A DNA stretch of 64,000 nucleotides from JBBROS01 sp965260935 (GCA_965260935.1 OZ253374.1:1-64000); one strand, 5' to 3'. Shown: positions 44,474-53,610, numbered from the stretch's first letter. The notes: a model not told the origin generated them from the letters alone. Made by a program: numbers and translations.

Positions 44474-47271
44474 CCGAGCGCACTCTTCGCGGTTTCCGCC
44501 ATGATCGACTGCCCGAGGGCCGTCGGGTGGAAGAACGGGTCGGTGAACAACGAGGCGTGCTCGACGGCGGGGTCCTGGGTCGGGGTGTCGCCGGCGCTAA
44601 AGTCCTGCGGCAAGCCCACACCTGGCGGGTTGTCGAGCACCGGTGTCGTCAGGTTGCTGAACCCGTAGGCCGACGGGTCGTTGACGATCCCGCCGAACAG
44701 CTTGTTCAGGTCCAACTCCTTCACGTCGAGACCGGTGTCAGCCTTGAACGTGTCGAGAGCGGACGCCAGCTCGGTGTTGAACTGCTTGACCACGCCTTGC
44801 AGGGCGGATGGGTCGTCGCCGAACAACTGCTGGCCGATGGGCGAGCTGAACACCGGCGCGATCGTGACGTCCGGCAGGTTGCTGACCAGGAAGTGCTTGG
44901 CGCCCAGGTCGGCCAGGCTCTGCAAGCCGTCGGTGATCGCCTTTACCGTCGAGGTCACTGCTTCAGCCGGGCTCAGGCTGCTCGGCGTCGTCAGGTCGTT
45001 GCCGCCGAAGGTCACGGTCACCAGGTCCGTCGGCAGGAAGTTCTGGTTTTGCTGCTGGAAGAAGGCGATCTGCCCCTGGAAGTTCCCGAGCGTCTGGTAA
45101 GGGTCGTTCGGGTCGTTCACCACCTGCGTCGTGGAGCTGCCGATGGCGAAGTTGTGGTCCTCGCTCGTGGTTGGCGTGCCCAGAGATTGCGCCAGCAGGT
45201 CGGTCCAGTTCGGGCCGTCCGATAGACCGTGGTTGTAGTACACTGGCGAGTCGGCGGTGGGCTGGCCGAGGTACTGGGCCGCGCCGTAGTTGCTGTAGGT
45301 GCCGCCATCGTCGGCCAGGCGGTCGCCGAAGCTGTAGACGTTGGACACGCTGTAGGACCCGTTGGCGCCGGCGGGAATGACCGCGGGAGTCGCAGGGGCG
45401 TAGTTGCCGACGAAGGGGTCGAAGTAGTTGGAGTAAGGGTTGCCGGGCGTTACCGGCGGGCTGACCGGGTCCGACGGGCCAAGCGCGGTGGGATCGACGT
45501 TGCCGGTGGGCACGGTCGGAAGCCCGGTATCGCTGCCGGCCGCCGCCGCGTTGACCATGCCTACGGTTGCGTCCTCGCCGCGTGACGGCAGCGGGTTGCT
45601 TTCGGCCATGGTCGGAGAAGCGACGGCGGGCTGGGCACCCGTCATGTCCGCACCGGCCGTTGCGCCGCCCGTTGCCATAGCCATTGCGTCGGTCTCCGCC
45701 ACCGCCGGGTCACCCGGAACCGTTCCGGGGGTCTCGGAGCTGCCTGCGCCGAGGCCCGAGGTGTCCGGAAGCCCATTCGCGCCCTTGAAGGTGACGTCGC
45801 CGACCTCGGCCTGGTAGTCGGCCGACGGGTTGCCGCCTGCCGCGAATACCGCGCCGTATTGCGAAGGCGTCAGCACGGGCGGGCGCTTCTGCAGCACCGT
45901 CACGCTGTCAAGCGTGCTGCCGCCGGGCTTCACCCCGTAGACGACGTTGCGCGCGGCGTCGATGGTGTAGATCTTCCCGTCGGCGCCGATCGTGATGTCG
46001 TTGAGGTTGCTCTCGGTGTTGAACAGCGTTGTTGCGCCGTCCGGGCCGTTCTCGGTGGCGTAGGCCAAGGCGTCGAACTCGGGCGTGATCGTCGCCTTCG
46101 ACGGGTCGGCTCCGAACAGGCCGTCGATCCTGAGCACGCCCTTGAGCAGGTCGCCCAACGGCCCGATCGCGTCCGCGGTTTCCGGCGCCAACCCACCGCC
46201 TGACGAGACGTAGACCGTGCCGTCCGACGCAATGGTTATGCCGTTCGGCCCGATGGAGATGACGCGGTCCTGGCCCGTCGTCGGATCGAATTCCCGGAAC
46301 GAGGCAAGCCCGGTGAAGATCCGCTCCTGCGAGTCGTCGGTGGTGACGTTGACTTTGGTGATCGACCCGGTGCTGCCGCCGCGCTCGCTGACCAGCCCAG
46401 GGATGAACGGGATGACCGGGGCCGAGGCGGCGTCCGGGGAGTCGACCGGCGTGCCGACGCCACTTTCCAGCACGTAAAGGTTGCCGTCCGGCCCGAACGC
46501 CATGCCGCGCGGATTGTTCAAGCCGTTCGCGACGACCGTGTTGGTGGCCATCCCGGTCGCCGGATCGACATGGTAGCGGATGATCTCGCCGTTTGTCGTG
46601 TCGGCGTTGTTGGTCGCGACGTAGACGTCGCCGGTCGCCTTGTCGACGGTCAGGTAGTTGCCGAGCTTCAGCTCGTCGCCGGAAATGGTTGTCCGCACGC
46701 CGTCCGTGCCCACGCGGATCAGCTTGCTCGGTGGCAGGCTAGCCGGCGGCAGCGTCGGATCGTAGATCGCGCTGGAGTTGACGTATTCGAGCACATAGAG
46801 GTTGCCGGAGGCATCGAACCCGAGGCTGTTGATCTCGTCAAAGCCGCTGGCGAAGGTCTGCGACACGCCGCTTGGGATCTTGCCGTCAAAGCCGGTCGTG
46901 GCGTTCGGATCGGCGATCCGCAGCACGCGGGCGTATCCGTCCGGGTAGGGGATGCCGGTCAGCTCGCCGACATACAAGGCGCCATCCGGGCCGGTCGTCA
47001 CCGATGTCGGCACGACTTCGGTCTGACGCGTGAAGAAGCCGAGGTTGCCCTGCGAGTAGTTCGGCGGCAGGGTGGGCAAGTCGAGCGTGACGTTGCCGCC
47101 GCCGCCAACCGGCGTCCCGCTGGGCGGGGCGACTGGCGCGCCGGAGTCGGTCGTGCTGCCGACCGTTCCGCCGCCGCCGACAGCGCCGGTGGAGGGCGCG
47201 CCCGTGGTTGTGCCGGGCGAGGCCGGCGAGGCGGCGTCCGGAACGGGCATCATGGTGTTATCGTCAGGCAT
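44470..47271 (-). CDS. ScyD/ScyE-like NHL-repeat protein fused to a GDSL-like domain
   Basis: A 933-residue protein. Residues 1-60 are Pro/Gly/Thr-rich with no signal peptide. Residues about 65-500 form a beta-propeller with NHL/SMP-30-like blades (TTGPDGALYVGE, NPRGMAFGPDGNLYVLE, ITIASDGTVYVSSGG, ITIGADGKIYTID), the pattern of ScyD/ScyE proteins of scytonemin clusters. A low-complexity linker follows to about 640. The C-terminal 290 residues resemble GDSL/SGNH esterases: VYSFGDRLADDGG, TFGGND near 758 and FFHPTALGQ near 915. The nucleophile serine is Arg651 and the last Asp is displaced, so this domain is probably non-catalytic. Export by a signal-peptide-independent route is assumed. First gene of the operon. 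Confidence 0.8.
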   Translation of the reverse strand: MPDDNTMMPVPDAASPASPGTTTGAPSTGAVGGGGTVGSTTDSGAPVAPPSGTPVGGGGNVTLDLPTLPPNYSQGNLGFFTRQTEVVPTSVTTGPDGALYVGELTGIPYPDGYARVLRIADPNATTGFDGKIPSGVSQTFASGFDEINSLGFDASGNLYVLEYVNSSAIYDPTLPPASLPPSKLIRVGTDGVRTTISGDELKLGNYLTVDKATGDVYVATNNADTTNGEIIRYHVDPATGMATNTVVANGLNNPRGMAFGPDGNLYVLESGVGTPVDSPDAASAPVIPFIPGLVSERGGSTGSITKVNVTTDDSQERIFTGLASFREFDPTTGQDRVISIGPNGITIASDGTVYVSSGGGLAPETADAIGPLGDLLKGVLRIDGLFGADPSKATITPEFDALAYATENGPDGATTLFNTESNLNDITIGADGKIYTIDAARNVVYGVKPGGSTLDSVTVLQKRPPVLTPSQYGAVFAAGGNPSADYQAEVGDVTFKGANGLPDTSGLGAGSSETPGTVPGDPAVAETDAMAMATGGATAGADMTGAQPAVASPTMAESNPLPSRGEDATVGMVNAAAAGSDTGLPTVPTGNVDPTALGPSDPVSPPVTPGNPYSNYFDPFVGNYAPATPAVIPAGANGSYSVSNVYSFGDRLADDGGTYSNYGAAQYLGQPTADSPVYYNHGLSDGPNWTDLLAQSLGTPTTSEDHNFAIGSSTTQVVNDPNDPYQTLGNFQGQIAFFQQQNQNFLPTDLVTVTFGGNDLTTPSSLSPAEAVTSTVKAITDGLQSLADLGAKHFLVSNLPDVTIAPVFSSPIGQQLFGDDPSALQGVVKQFNTELASALDTFKADTGLDVKELDLNKLFGGIVNDPSAYGFSNLTTPVLDNPPGVGLPQDFSAGDTPTQDPAVEHASLFTDPFFHPTALGQSIMAETAKSALG

Positions 47272-47717
47272 TTGTTTCTTTCCGCTTCATGACTATGAAA
47301 ACAACGAAGTTATATTTGAAACCTGTTTTACTACTGCTCCAGGACCTTTGCATCCGACTTGTGAAAAGACTTTGCACCTAAGCGCCAGACCAAGCCGAAC
47401 CAGCGACCCCTCCGTTCCGGCTCAGCGCCTCTATGTCGCATATCTTTCAGTAAAACAGGACTTTAAAAGAAGCATTCCTCATCACGAGTTCTCCAAGTTA
47501 GTTGAAACCATAAGCCCATTTGTGCGATTAATGATTTTAAGACCTAACTATCGCACTGTCCGGATCGTATTGTCTGTTCCACGTGCGGACGTTTGGTAAA
47601 CTGCACTTACTGTCTTTTTGATTTATGCCGTTAAGTTACAGTCTTTGGAACATCGATCTCAGGATAACCTAGTTTATATTCGTCCGACTATCTGACTTAT
47701 TCCGTAATCTTGTTGGC
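47272..47717. other. intergenic region before the scy-like operon
   Basis: These 446 bases contain no convincing gene. They are distinctly AT-richer than the flanking genes. They must hold the end of the eboF transcript and the promoter of the ScyD/E-like gene, which starts at 47271 behind a GGAAAG ribosome site. No strong sigma-70 promoter or perfect operator was recognised by eye. Confidence 0.55.
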
Positions 47718-49157
47718 TCAGCTGCCCTCGGCATAGTCCAGCGTCAGGATGCCGGGGCGGGATTCATCCTGGCCGAACAAATGCCTCAAGATCAGGTCAT
47801 GAACCGCCGTTGCCTCGATATGGCTCTCGGTCAGCAGCCCGGCCGACTGGGTCGCGACCAGGGGCGAGTTTGCCCGGTCAGCCGTCCGGCGTCCGTGCGT
47901 GCCGCGGACCATCGCCGCATCCAGCGGGATCAGGTCCATCAAGGTGCGGAACCCCATCTTCTTGCGCGCCAGAATGCTGGCGGCCTTGAGGCCGGGGAGG
48001 CGCAACGCCGGGTCGATGAACAGCTCGGCCGGGTCATAGCCGGGCTTGCGATGGATATCGACCGTCCGGGCGAAGTCAGGCGCCCGGCGGTCGTCGTCCC
48101 AATAGTAGTAGGTGAACCAAGCGCCCGGCTCGGCGACCGCAACCAGGTCGCCAGCCCTCGGGTGGTCGATGCCCGCCTCATGCTTGCCGGCCTGGTCCAG
48201 CACCGCTTCGACGCCGGGCTCGGCGGCGAGCAACGCGCGGACGGATTCGACTTGCGCCGGGTCGCGCACGTGGACGTGCGCCACCTGGTGATCCGCAACC
48301 GTGAAGGCCTGGCTCGCGCCAGGGTCAAGCATGTCCCGGCCCAGTTCGTCGCGGATGGACAGCAGGCCGTGCCGGCGCAGCACGCGGTTGAGATGGACCG
48401 GGCGGGTCGCAGGCTCGATGCCGTATTCCGACAGCACGATGACCTGGACGCCGCGGTCCTGGTAGAAACCGATCAGGTCGGCGCACAACGCGTCGAGCAA
48501 GCCCAGGTCGGCATCGACGGCTTTGTCGTCGCCCGGCCCGTTGCGCTGCAGCACGTAGTCGAGGTGCGGGATATAGACCAGGGAAAGGCTCGGCACGTCC
48601 GATAGCTCAACGCGCTTGGCCGCCTCGGCGATCCAGCGGCTGGCGTTGATGGACGTGCGCGGACCCCAGAACTCGAACAGCGGGAATCGCCCGAGCGCGC
48701 CTTGCAGCGCGTCGCGCAGCTCGGGGGGATTGGTCCAAACGTCCGGGATCTTCCGGCCATCGGCGGGGTACATCGGGCGCGGCGTAACCGTGATGTCCGC
48801 GTTGGAGTACATCGCGAACCACCAGAACAGGTTGGCGCAGGTGAAGCCGCCGTCGAGCTTCCGGGCGGCGTCCCAAACGTATGGCGCCTGCACCAGCTTG
48901 TTGGATTGCCGCCAAAAGCGGATTTCGGACAGCTCGCGGTCGTACCAGCCGTTGCCGACGATGCCGTGCGCCGACGGGTTGACCCCGGTCAGCATCGTCG
49001 CCTGGGCCGAGCAAGTGACGGCGGGGAGCGGCGGGCGCATGGAGGCGACGGAGGCGTCGGCCATCCATCGCGACAGGAACGGCGTCGAGGGTCCGAGCAG
49101 GCCAGGGGTGAGGCCGACCAGATTCAGCACGGCGGTCCGCCGGGTCAAGCCGCGCAT
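47718..49157 (-). CDS. eboF: EboF-like alkaline phosphatase superfamily protein
   Basis: A 479-residue protein of the type I phosphodiesterase/nucleotide pyrophosphatase group. The nucleophile region is LPAVTCSAQATMLTGVNPSAHGI near residue 45, metal-binding segments are VYIPHLDYVLQRNG near 195, VLSEYGIEPATRPVHLN near 245, and GIDHPRAGDLVAVAEPGAWF near 345. EboF is a member of the EBO cassette needed in Nostoc for moving scytonemin precursor to the periplasm; its reaction is unknown. ATG 49157 has GGAGG seven bases upstream and lies 13 bases inside the eboE end. Last gene of the ebo minus-strand operon. Confidence 0.82.
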   Translation of the reverse strand: MRGLTRRTAVLNLVGLTPGLLGPSTPFLSRWMADASVASMRPPLPAVTCSAQATMLTGVNPSAHGIVGNGWYDRELSEIRFWRQSNKLVQAPYVWDAARKLDGGFTCANLFWWFAMYSNADITVTPRPMYPADGRKIPDVWTNPPELRDALQGALGRFPLFEFWGPRTSINASRWIAEAAKRVELSDVPSLSLVYIPHLDYVLQRNGPGDDKAVDADLGLLDALCADLIGFYQDRGVQVIVLSEYGIEPATRPVHLNRVLRRHGLLSIRDELGRDMLDPGASQAFTVADHQVAHVHVRDPAQVESVRALLAAEPGVEAVLDQAGKHEAGIDHPRAGDLVAVAEPGAWFTYYYWDDDRRAPDFARTVDIHRKPGYDPAELFIDPALRLPGLKAASILARKKMGFRTLMDLIPLDAAMVRGTHGRRTADRANSPLVATQSAGLLTESHIEATAVHDLILRHLFGQDESRPGILTLDYAEGS

Positions 49158-50341
49158 GAGCGGGCCTCCATGCTGGATAGCACCCATTCATACTCGCGCA
49201 GCAGCGAGCCTGGCAGGTCGAGCCGCAACGCGGGCGGAAGGACATCCCAGGTGTAGGTCTCGATCTCGACATGCCGGCAGAATTCGCGCTCTCGCAACAA
49301 GCCGAGGGTCTCGATCAGTTCGGCCTGGGTGGTGGCCAGCCCGGCCATGTCGGGCGCGAAGATCGGGACATGGAAGTGGATGCGCCATTCGAGTGCGCCC
49401 GGGTCGGCGAGGCAGCGCAGGGCGACGCCCAGGTCGGGATGACGCCGCAGCACGCCGCCGCTGCGCCGCTCGACGACTTGATGCAAATAGGTGCCCTCGG
49501 CGAACGGGCGCAGCCGTTCCGCCAATCTGGCGCGCGCCTCCCTGTCGCCCAGCACCGCTTTCAGCGCCGAGCTGAGCTGGAGCTTGCCGATCTGGATGCC
49601 TTCCGCGCCGAACTGGGCCAGGGCATCGGCGGTCGATTCATACTCGACGGCCGCGTGGCAGGCGTCCCAGCAGACGCGCACATGCTGGCGCACCAGGTCC
49701 GCCTCGTTTGGGCGAGCCTGGCGGAGCAGGCGCTGGAAGAAGGCGACCACCTCGGCCGCGTCCTCCAGCAGACAATCGGGTTCCGGCTCCAGGCCAAGGT
49801 GGATGAGTTGCCCCGTCCGCTGCTTCAGCCGGGCCAAGTCTTTGGCCATGTCGAGCACCTGCCGGGCGCCTGCCTCCAGCGCCCGTTCGGTTTCCGCGCG
49901 CGTGGCGTGCCAGCCTTTGTAGGAGACGGGCACGGTCGAGATGCTGCCGTCCACGCCCTCCGGCAGCAAGCGCGCGAGGATCTGGGCGAGGCGCATGGTG
50001 TAGGCGAGCCGTTCCGGGCGGGTCCAGTCGGGGGCGTAGACGCTGTCCTTGACGACCGTCTGATGGAAGGGGCCGTAAGGGAAGCCGTTGAGGGTGAAGA
50101 CGTAGAGGCCGTGCCGTTCCAGCCAGGCCGCGAACGCGTCCAGCCGTCCGGCTTGCAGCAGCTGCCGCGCCGCCAGGTCGGACAGGCGCAGCCCGACGCC
50201 GAACGGGCGGCCCGGGGCGATGGCGGCCTTGAGCGGCGGCAGGTGCCGCTCCAAGGCGGCGAACGTCTGTTCCCAGTCCTCGCCGGGGTGGACGTTGGTG
50301 CAATAGGCGAGGTGGAACTCGCCCGCTTGGCCGGCTTGCAT
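49145..50341 (-). CDS. eboE: EboE-like TIM-barrel protein (xylose isomerase-like)
   Basis: A 398-residue sugar-phosphate isomerase/epimerase-type TIM barrel. It begins with the family N-terminus FHLAYCTNVHPGEDW and has FTLNGFPYGPFH near residue 80 and metal-type ligands in HLGLEPEPDCLLED near 190 and VCWDACHAAVEYE near 230. It matches the metabolite traffic protein EboE of EBO clusters, whose substrate is not known. The ATG at 50341 overlaps the eboB stop by one base and the gene overlaps eboF by 13 bases, so the genes are coupled. Confidence 0.88.
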   Translation of the reverse strand: MQAGQAGEFHLAYCTNVHPGEDWEQTFAALERHLPPLKAAIAPGRPFGVGLRLSDLAARQLLQAGRLDAFAAWLERHGLYVFTLNGFPYGPFHQTVVKDSVYAPDWTRPERLAYTMRLAQILARLLPEGVDGSISTVPVSYKGWHATRAETERALEAGARQVLDMAKDLARLKQRTGQLIHLGLEPEPDCLLEDAAEVVAFFQRLLRQARPNEADLVRQHVRVCWDACHAAVEYESTADALAQFGAEGIQIGKLQLSSALKAVLGDREARARLAERLRPFAEGTYLHQVVERRSGGVLRRHPDLGVALRCLADPGALEWRIHFHVPIFAPDMAGLATTQAELIETLGLLREREFCRHVEIETYTWDVLPPALRLDLPGSLLREYEWVLSSMEARSCAA

Positions 50342-51270
50342 CAGGAGATCAGGGCCGGGTCGCGCGGCTCAACGAGCGGCTGCTGGCCGCGGAGCACGGA
50401 GTTGCCGTCGAACAGCTCGCGCTGGTCGATGGGCAGGGGCGCTAGCCAGTCGGCTTCGTTGAAGCGCCCGCTTTGCCCGTAGGCGGCCAGGGCGTTGGCG
50501 TAGCAGGCCGCGCGGACGGCCGCCGGGCCGATGCCGCGCGCCAGCATCAGGCCGGCGGTCTTCGGCACGGCCAGGGGATCGGACGCGCCCCAGTCGGCGG
50601 AGCTGTCGACGATGATGCGCTCGGGGCCGTATTGGCGGACGACCTCGACCATGCGCTCGTTGCCCATCTTGGTGCGGGGATAGATGGTGAAGCCGGCCCA
50701 ATAGCCGCGGTCGAGCGTCTCGCGCACGGTTTCCTCATTGTTGTGATCCATCACCACGCGCTCGGGGCGCAAGCCATGCTCTTCGATGATGTCCATGCTG
50801 AGCGAGGAGCCGCGGGTCTTGTTGCGGTGCGGCGTGTGGACCATGACGAGCATGTCCAGCTCGCGCGCCATCTCGAGCTGGGCGCGGAAGGCGTGGTCCT
50901 CTGCCGGGGTCATGTCGTCGAAGCCGATCTCGCCGACGGCGACGACGCCCTCCTTGTCGAGATAGAGCGGCAGGATGTCGAGCACTTCTTCGGCCAGGCG
51001 CTCGTTGTTCGCTTCCTTGGAATTGAGCCCCATGGTGCAGTAGTGGCGGATGCCGAACTGCCCGGCACGGAAGCGCTCCCAGCCGATCAGGGCGGCAAAG
51101 TAGTCCTGCATGGAGCCGACGGATGTGCGCGGCTGGCCCATCCAGAACGCCGGCTCGATAACCGCCACGATCCCGGCCGCGCGCATCGCCTCGTAATCGT
51201 CGGTGGTGCGCGAGATCATATGGATGTGCGGATCGATGTAGATCGACGCGGGGATATTCTGGTCGGGCAT
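50341..51270 (-). CDS. eboB: EboB-like TatD-type metal-dependent hydrolase
   Basis: A 309-residue amidohydrolase-superfamily protein. The metal motif is IDPHIHMISRTTDD (His15, His17), then VGEIGFDDMTPAEDHAF near residue 115, MVHTPHRNKT near 145, VVMDHNNEETV near 175 and IVDSSADWGASDP near 225. These are TatD-like active-site positions, but the sequence is the EBO branch rather than DNase TatD. ATG 51270 is preceded by GAGGAA at eight bases. A gap of 171 bases separates it from eboC. Confidence 0.86.
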   Translation of the reverse strand: MPDQNIPASIYIDPHIHMISRTTDDYEAMRAAGIVAVIEPAFWMGQPRTSVGSMQDYFAALIGWERFRAGQFGIRHYCTMGLNSKEANNERLAEEVLDILPLYLDKEGVVAVGEIGFDDMTPAEDHAFRAQLEMARELDMLVMVHTPHRNKTRGSSLSMDIIEEHGLRPERVVMDHNNEETVRETLDRGYWAGFTIYPRTKMGNERMVEVVRQYGPERIIVDSSADWGASDPLAVPKTAGLMLARGIGPAAVRAACYANALAAYGQSGRFNEADWLAPLPIDQRELFDGNSVLRGQQPLVEPRDPALIS

Positions 51271-51441
51271 CGGGCTGTTCCTCACCGGTCTGAAGACAGG
51301 CGGCGGATAACACGGGGGCGCCGGCAGGTTTGACCTCATAGGTTATGAAAACCTGAAAGAAGACGTTTTTTGTCCTTGCTTTTTCCGATCACGAATTGCC
51401 GATGATTGTCGTTTTCTGCATTTGTAGTGTCGAAAATCTGG

Positions 51442-52332
51442 TTACGTGACGGCGAAGGCGCGCCCAAGGATGAGCGACAACGGCCATAGCGCGAACACGA
51501 CCAGCGCCTCGATCGGGCCTGCCATAGCTGCGGCCAGCGAGGCGTCGAGCAGGATCAGCGACAGCACGCCTGCCTTGACTGCCGCCCCGATCAGGCTCGG
51601 TTCCGGCCGCCGGGCCGCAGCGATGAAGGGGGGCATGACCCGCCATGCGAATAAAGCCAAGACGGGCAAGGCTGCCCAGCTGCCGGCCCCAAGCCCGAGT
51701 GCTGCAATGGCGGCGATCACGCCCGCGGCCAGCGCCGTCGCCAGCCAGCCAACCGCGCCGCCGCCGCCATGCACCTCGCCGCGGCTGATGGCGGTGATCG
51801 CGGCGATGTAGGCGACCGGCAGCAACGCCAGCGGCCACAGATGGCCCAGCATGGACGGCAGCACCGCCACGCCCAGCAGCAGGTTCAAGCCGCGGCAAAG
51901 CCCCATGAACAACGGTCCCGCGAGGCCGTGATGCTTGGCCCAGCCGTTATAGGCCAAGACAACCGCGGCGATGGCGCAGGCGAGACCCATCGCGGGCCAC
52001 GAGGCGAAGCCTGCCGCCGCCACGCCAAGCAGGAGCAGGCCGGACCCCAGCGCCGCCGCGCCGCCGAGGCTTGCGCGGCCGGAGGGGATTGCCCGTTCCG
52101 GGCGCTCGCGGCGGTCCAGGGACGCGTCGAACACGTCGTTCAGCGTCACGCCGCCGGCGTAAAGCGCGGCCGTGGACAGCAACAGCCAGGCGAGGCCCCC
52201 ATTGCCGCCGGCGGCGAAAGCGCCGGCCAGGACGTCGGCCAGCGCCGTCATGACATTGGCCGGACGCATCAACCCTAGGTAAGCCCATGCCGCTCCGCGC
52301 CGGCCGATTTGCAGCCCGCTTGCCACGTCCAT
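51442..52332 (-). CDS. eboC: EboC-like UbiA family prenyltransferase
   Basis: A 296-residue membrane protein with about eight hydrophobic segments. The first UbiA motif is GGVTLNDVFDASLDRRERPERAIPSG near residues 60-85, an N-D-x-x-D-type magnesium/diphosphate site. The second is weaker, AAITAISRGEVHGGGG near 180. EboC is the prenyltransferase-like member of the EBO cassette; whether it prenylates a substrate is unknown. It is divergent from eboA; 82 bases lie between the two starts. Confidence 0.86.
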   Translation of the reverse strand: MDVASGLQIGRRGAAWAYLGLMRPANVMTALADVLAGAFAAGGNGGLAWLLLSTAALYAGGVTLNDVFDASLDRRERPERAIPSGRASLGGAAALGSGLLLLGVAAAGFASWPAMGLACAIAAVVLAYNGWAKHHGLAGPLFMGLCRGLNLLLGVAVLPSMLGHLWPLALLPVAYIAAITAISRGEVHGGGGAVGWLATALAAGVIAAIAALGLGAGSWAALPVLALFAWRVMPPFIAAARRPEPSLIGAAVKAGVLSLILLDASLAAAMAGPIEALVVFALWPLSLILGRAFAVT

Positions 52333-52414
52333 CGAATTCAGGCCCCCTTAGCCCTGCACAAGTTTGGCCGGCAACCGATCTGTTGTGCGACCGAGACATC
52401 TAAGGACGCGTCCG

Positions 52415-53260
52415 TTGACCCATTCCCGCGACGTGGCAATAACTTTAAGCAATTGGCTCACTGAACAGGACCGCGCCGGCCTCGACTGGCTGGAGGCGGC
52501 AGCCGGGCAGCTCGCGGGCGGCGCGGGGGACCGGGCGTTCGCCTTGGCCTTCGCCGCCGCCCCCCGGCACGTTGGCCGCATGCTGTTGCCGCCGCATCCG
52601 CCGCTGCATAGCGTGCCGCTGGAGGGCTGGAGCCGCGACCAGGCCGCGCGCATCGTCCTCCTGCTCGCGCGCCCTTGGGACGAGGCGTTCGCCGCCGGGT
52701 TGGACTGCTTGTTCGCCCAGGCCGACTTGGCCGAGCATGTCTGCCTGTATCAGGCGCTCTCGCTGCTGCCATTCCCGGAGCGCTACGCCGGGCGGGCGGC
52801 GGAAGGGGTGCGCAGCAACATGCTCCCGGTGTTCAGCGCGATCGCGATCGGCAACCCCTACCCGGCGGACTGGTTCGACGACGGGGCTTGGAACCAGATG
52901 ATCGTCAAAGCCATCTTTGTCGGGCGTCCGCTTTCCGGCGTCATCGGGCTGGAGCGCCGGGCCAACCCGGCGCTCGCCGCCATGCTGACCGACTACGCCC
53001 GCGAGCGGCGGGCGGCGGGCCGCACGGTGGCCGCGGATTTATGGCGCCCTGCCGGGGCCTTCGCGTGCAGCGAGCGCGCGCTGAACGAACTTCGGCTCAC
53101 GCTTTCCGACCCTGACCCGTCGCGGCAGCGCGCCGCGGGGCTTGCGCTGTCCGCCAGCAAGGAGGGGCAGGAGGTGCTTCGAAGCGAACGGCCGTCGCTG
53201 CTGCACGATGTCATGGCCGGGCGTCTCACCTGGAACAATCACGCCGTGTCGCCGGCATAG
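52415..53260 (+). CDS. eboA: EboA-like protein
   Basis: A 281-residue helical protein of the EboA family, identified by the segment FGxxF-type FALAFAAAPRHVGR near residue 40, DLAEHVCLYQALSLLPFPERY near 108-128, EGVRSNMLPVFSAIAIGNPYPADWF near 135-160, and WNQMIVKAIFVGRPL near 165. EboA defines EBO clusters and has no assigned activity. TTG at 52415 is proposed as start because AAGGA stands eight bases upstream; an earlier TTG at 52364 would add 17 residues. It is the only ebo gene on the plus strand. Confidence 0.85.
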   Translation: MTHSRDVAITLSNWLTEQDRAGLDWLEAAAGQLAGGAGDRAFALAFAAAPRHVGRMLLPPHPPLHSVPLEGWSRDQAARIVLLLARPWDEAFAAGLDCLFAQADLAEHVCLYQALSLLPFPERYAGRAAEGVRSNMLPVFSAIAIGNPYPADWFDDGAWNQMIVKAIFVGRPLSGVIGLERRANPALAAMLTDYARERRAAGRTVAADLWRPAGAFACSERALNELRLTLSDPDPSRQRAAGLALSASKEGQEVLRSERPSLLHDVMAGRLTWNNHAVSPA

Positions 53261-53610
53261 GCTCGGTCTCCCCGTGATGACCGTCACGGCAAAAGATCGA
53301 GCCGACAACGAACGGGATGCTCGCCATACCGGGCGGCGATGGCGACGCCGGTGTTCTGCGCCATCGCCGAGAGCCGATTGCGGGTCTGGAACAGCTCCCG
53401 TTACATGCTGGGGAACACGGCGCTGTCGCCCTCGCAGACCAGGCCCCCGCATCAGCAATGACATGACGATCGCCAGCGGGTCTGGACTGGCAATTGACGC
53501 CCTGACGTTTCCAGTCAGGGCAATTGCAGTCTAAACATACCGAAAACCCGATTGGTAAGTCGCAACGCAGTGACGGCCATGCTCCCAACCGTTTCCAGCG
53601 AAGCTCCGAG
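53261..53610. other. intergenic region between the convergent eboA and aroQ
   Basis: These 350 bases show no supportable gene and no recognisable repeat or mobile-element remnant. A short inverted pair GTCTGGACTGGCAATTGACG / TTCCAGTCAGGGCAATTGCA near 53478-53530 is a partial repeat, possibly part of a bidirectional terminator, but the pairing is imperfect. Confidence 0.45.

Noticed and set aside
47072..47599. Plus-strand open frame covering the gap before the scy-like operon
   Set aside because: Its first half is antisense to the ScyD/E-like gene and the rest has no domain or ribosome site.
53226..53588. Cysteine-containing 120-codon minus-strand frame between eboA and aroQ
   Set aside because: No ribosome site, overlaps the eboA end, and no domain; treated as non-coding.
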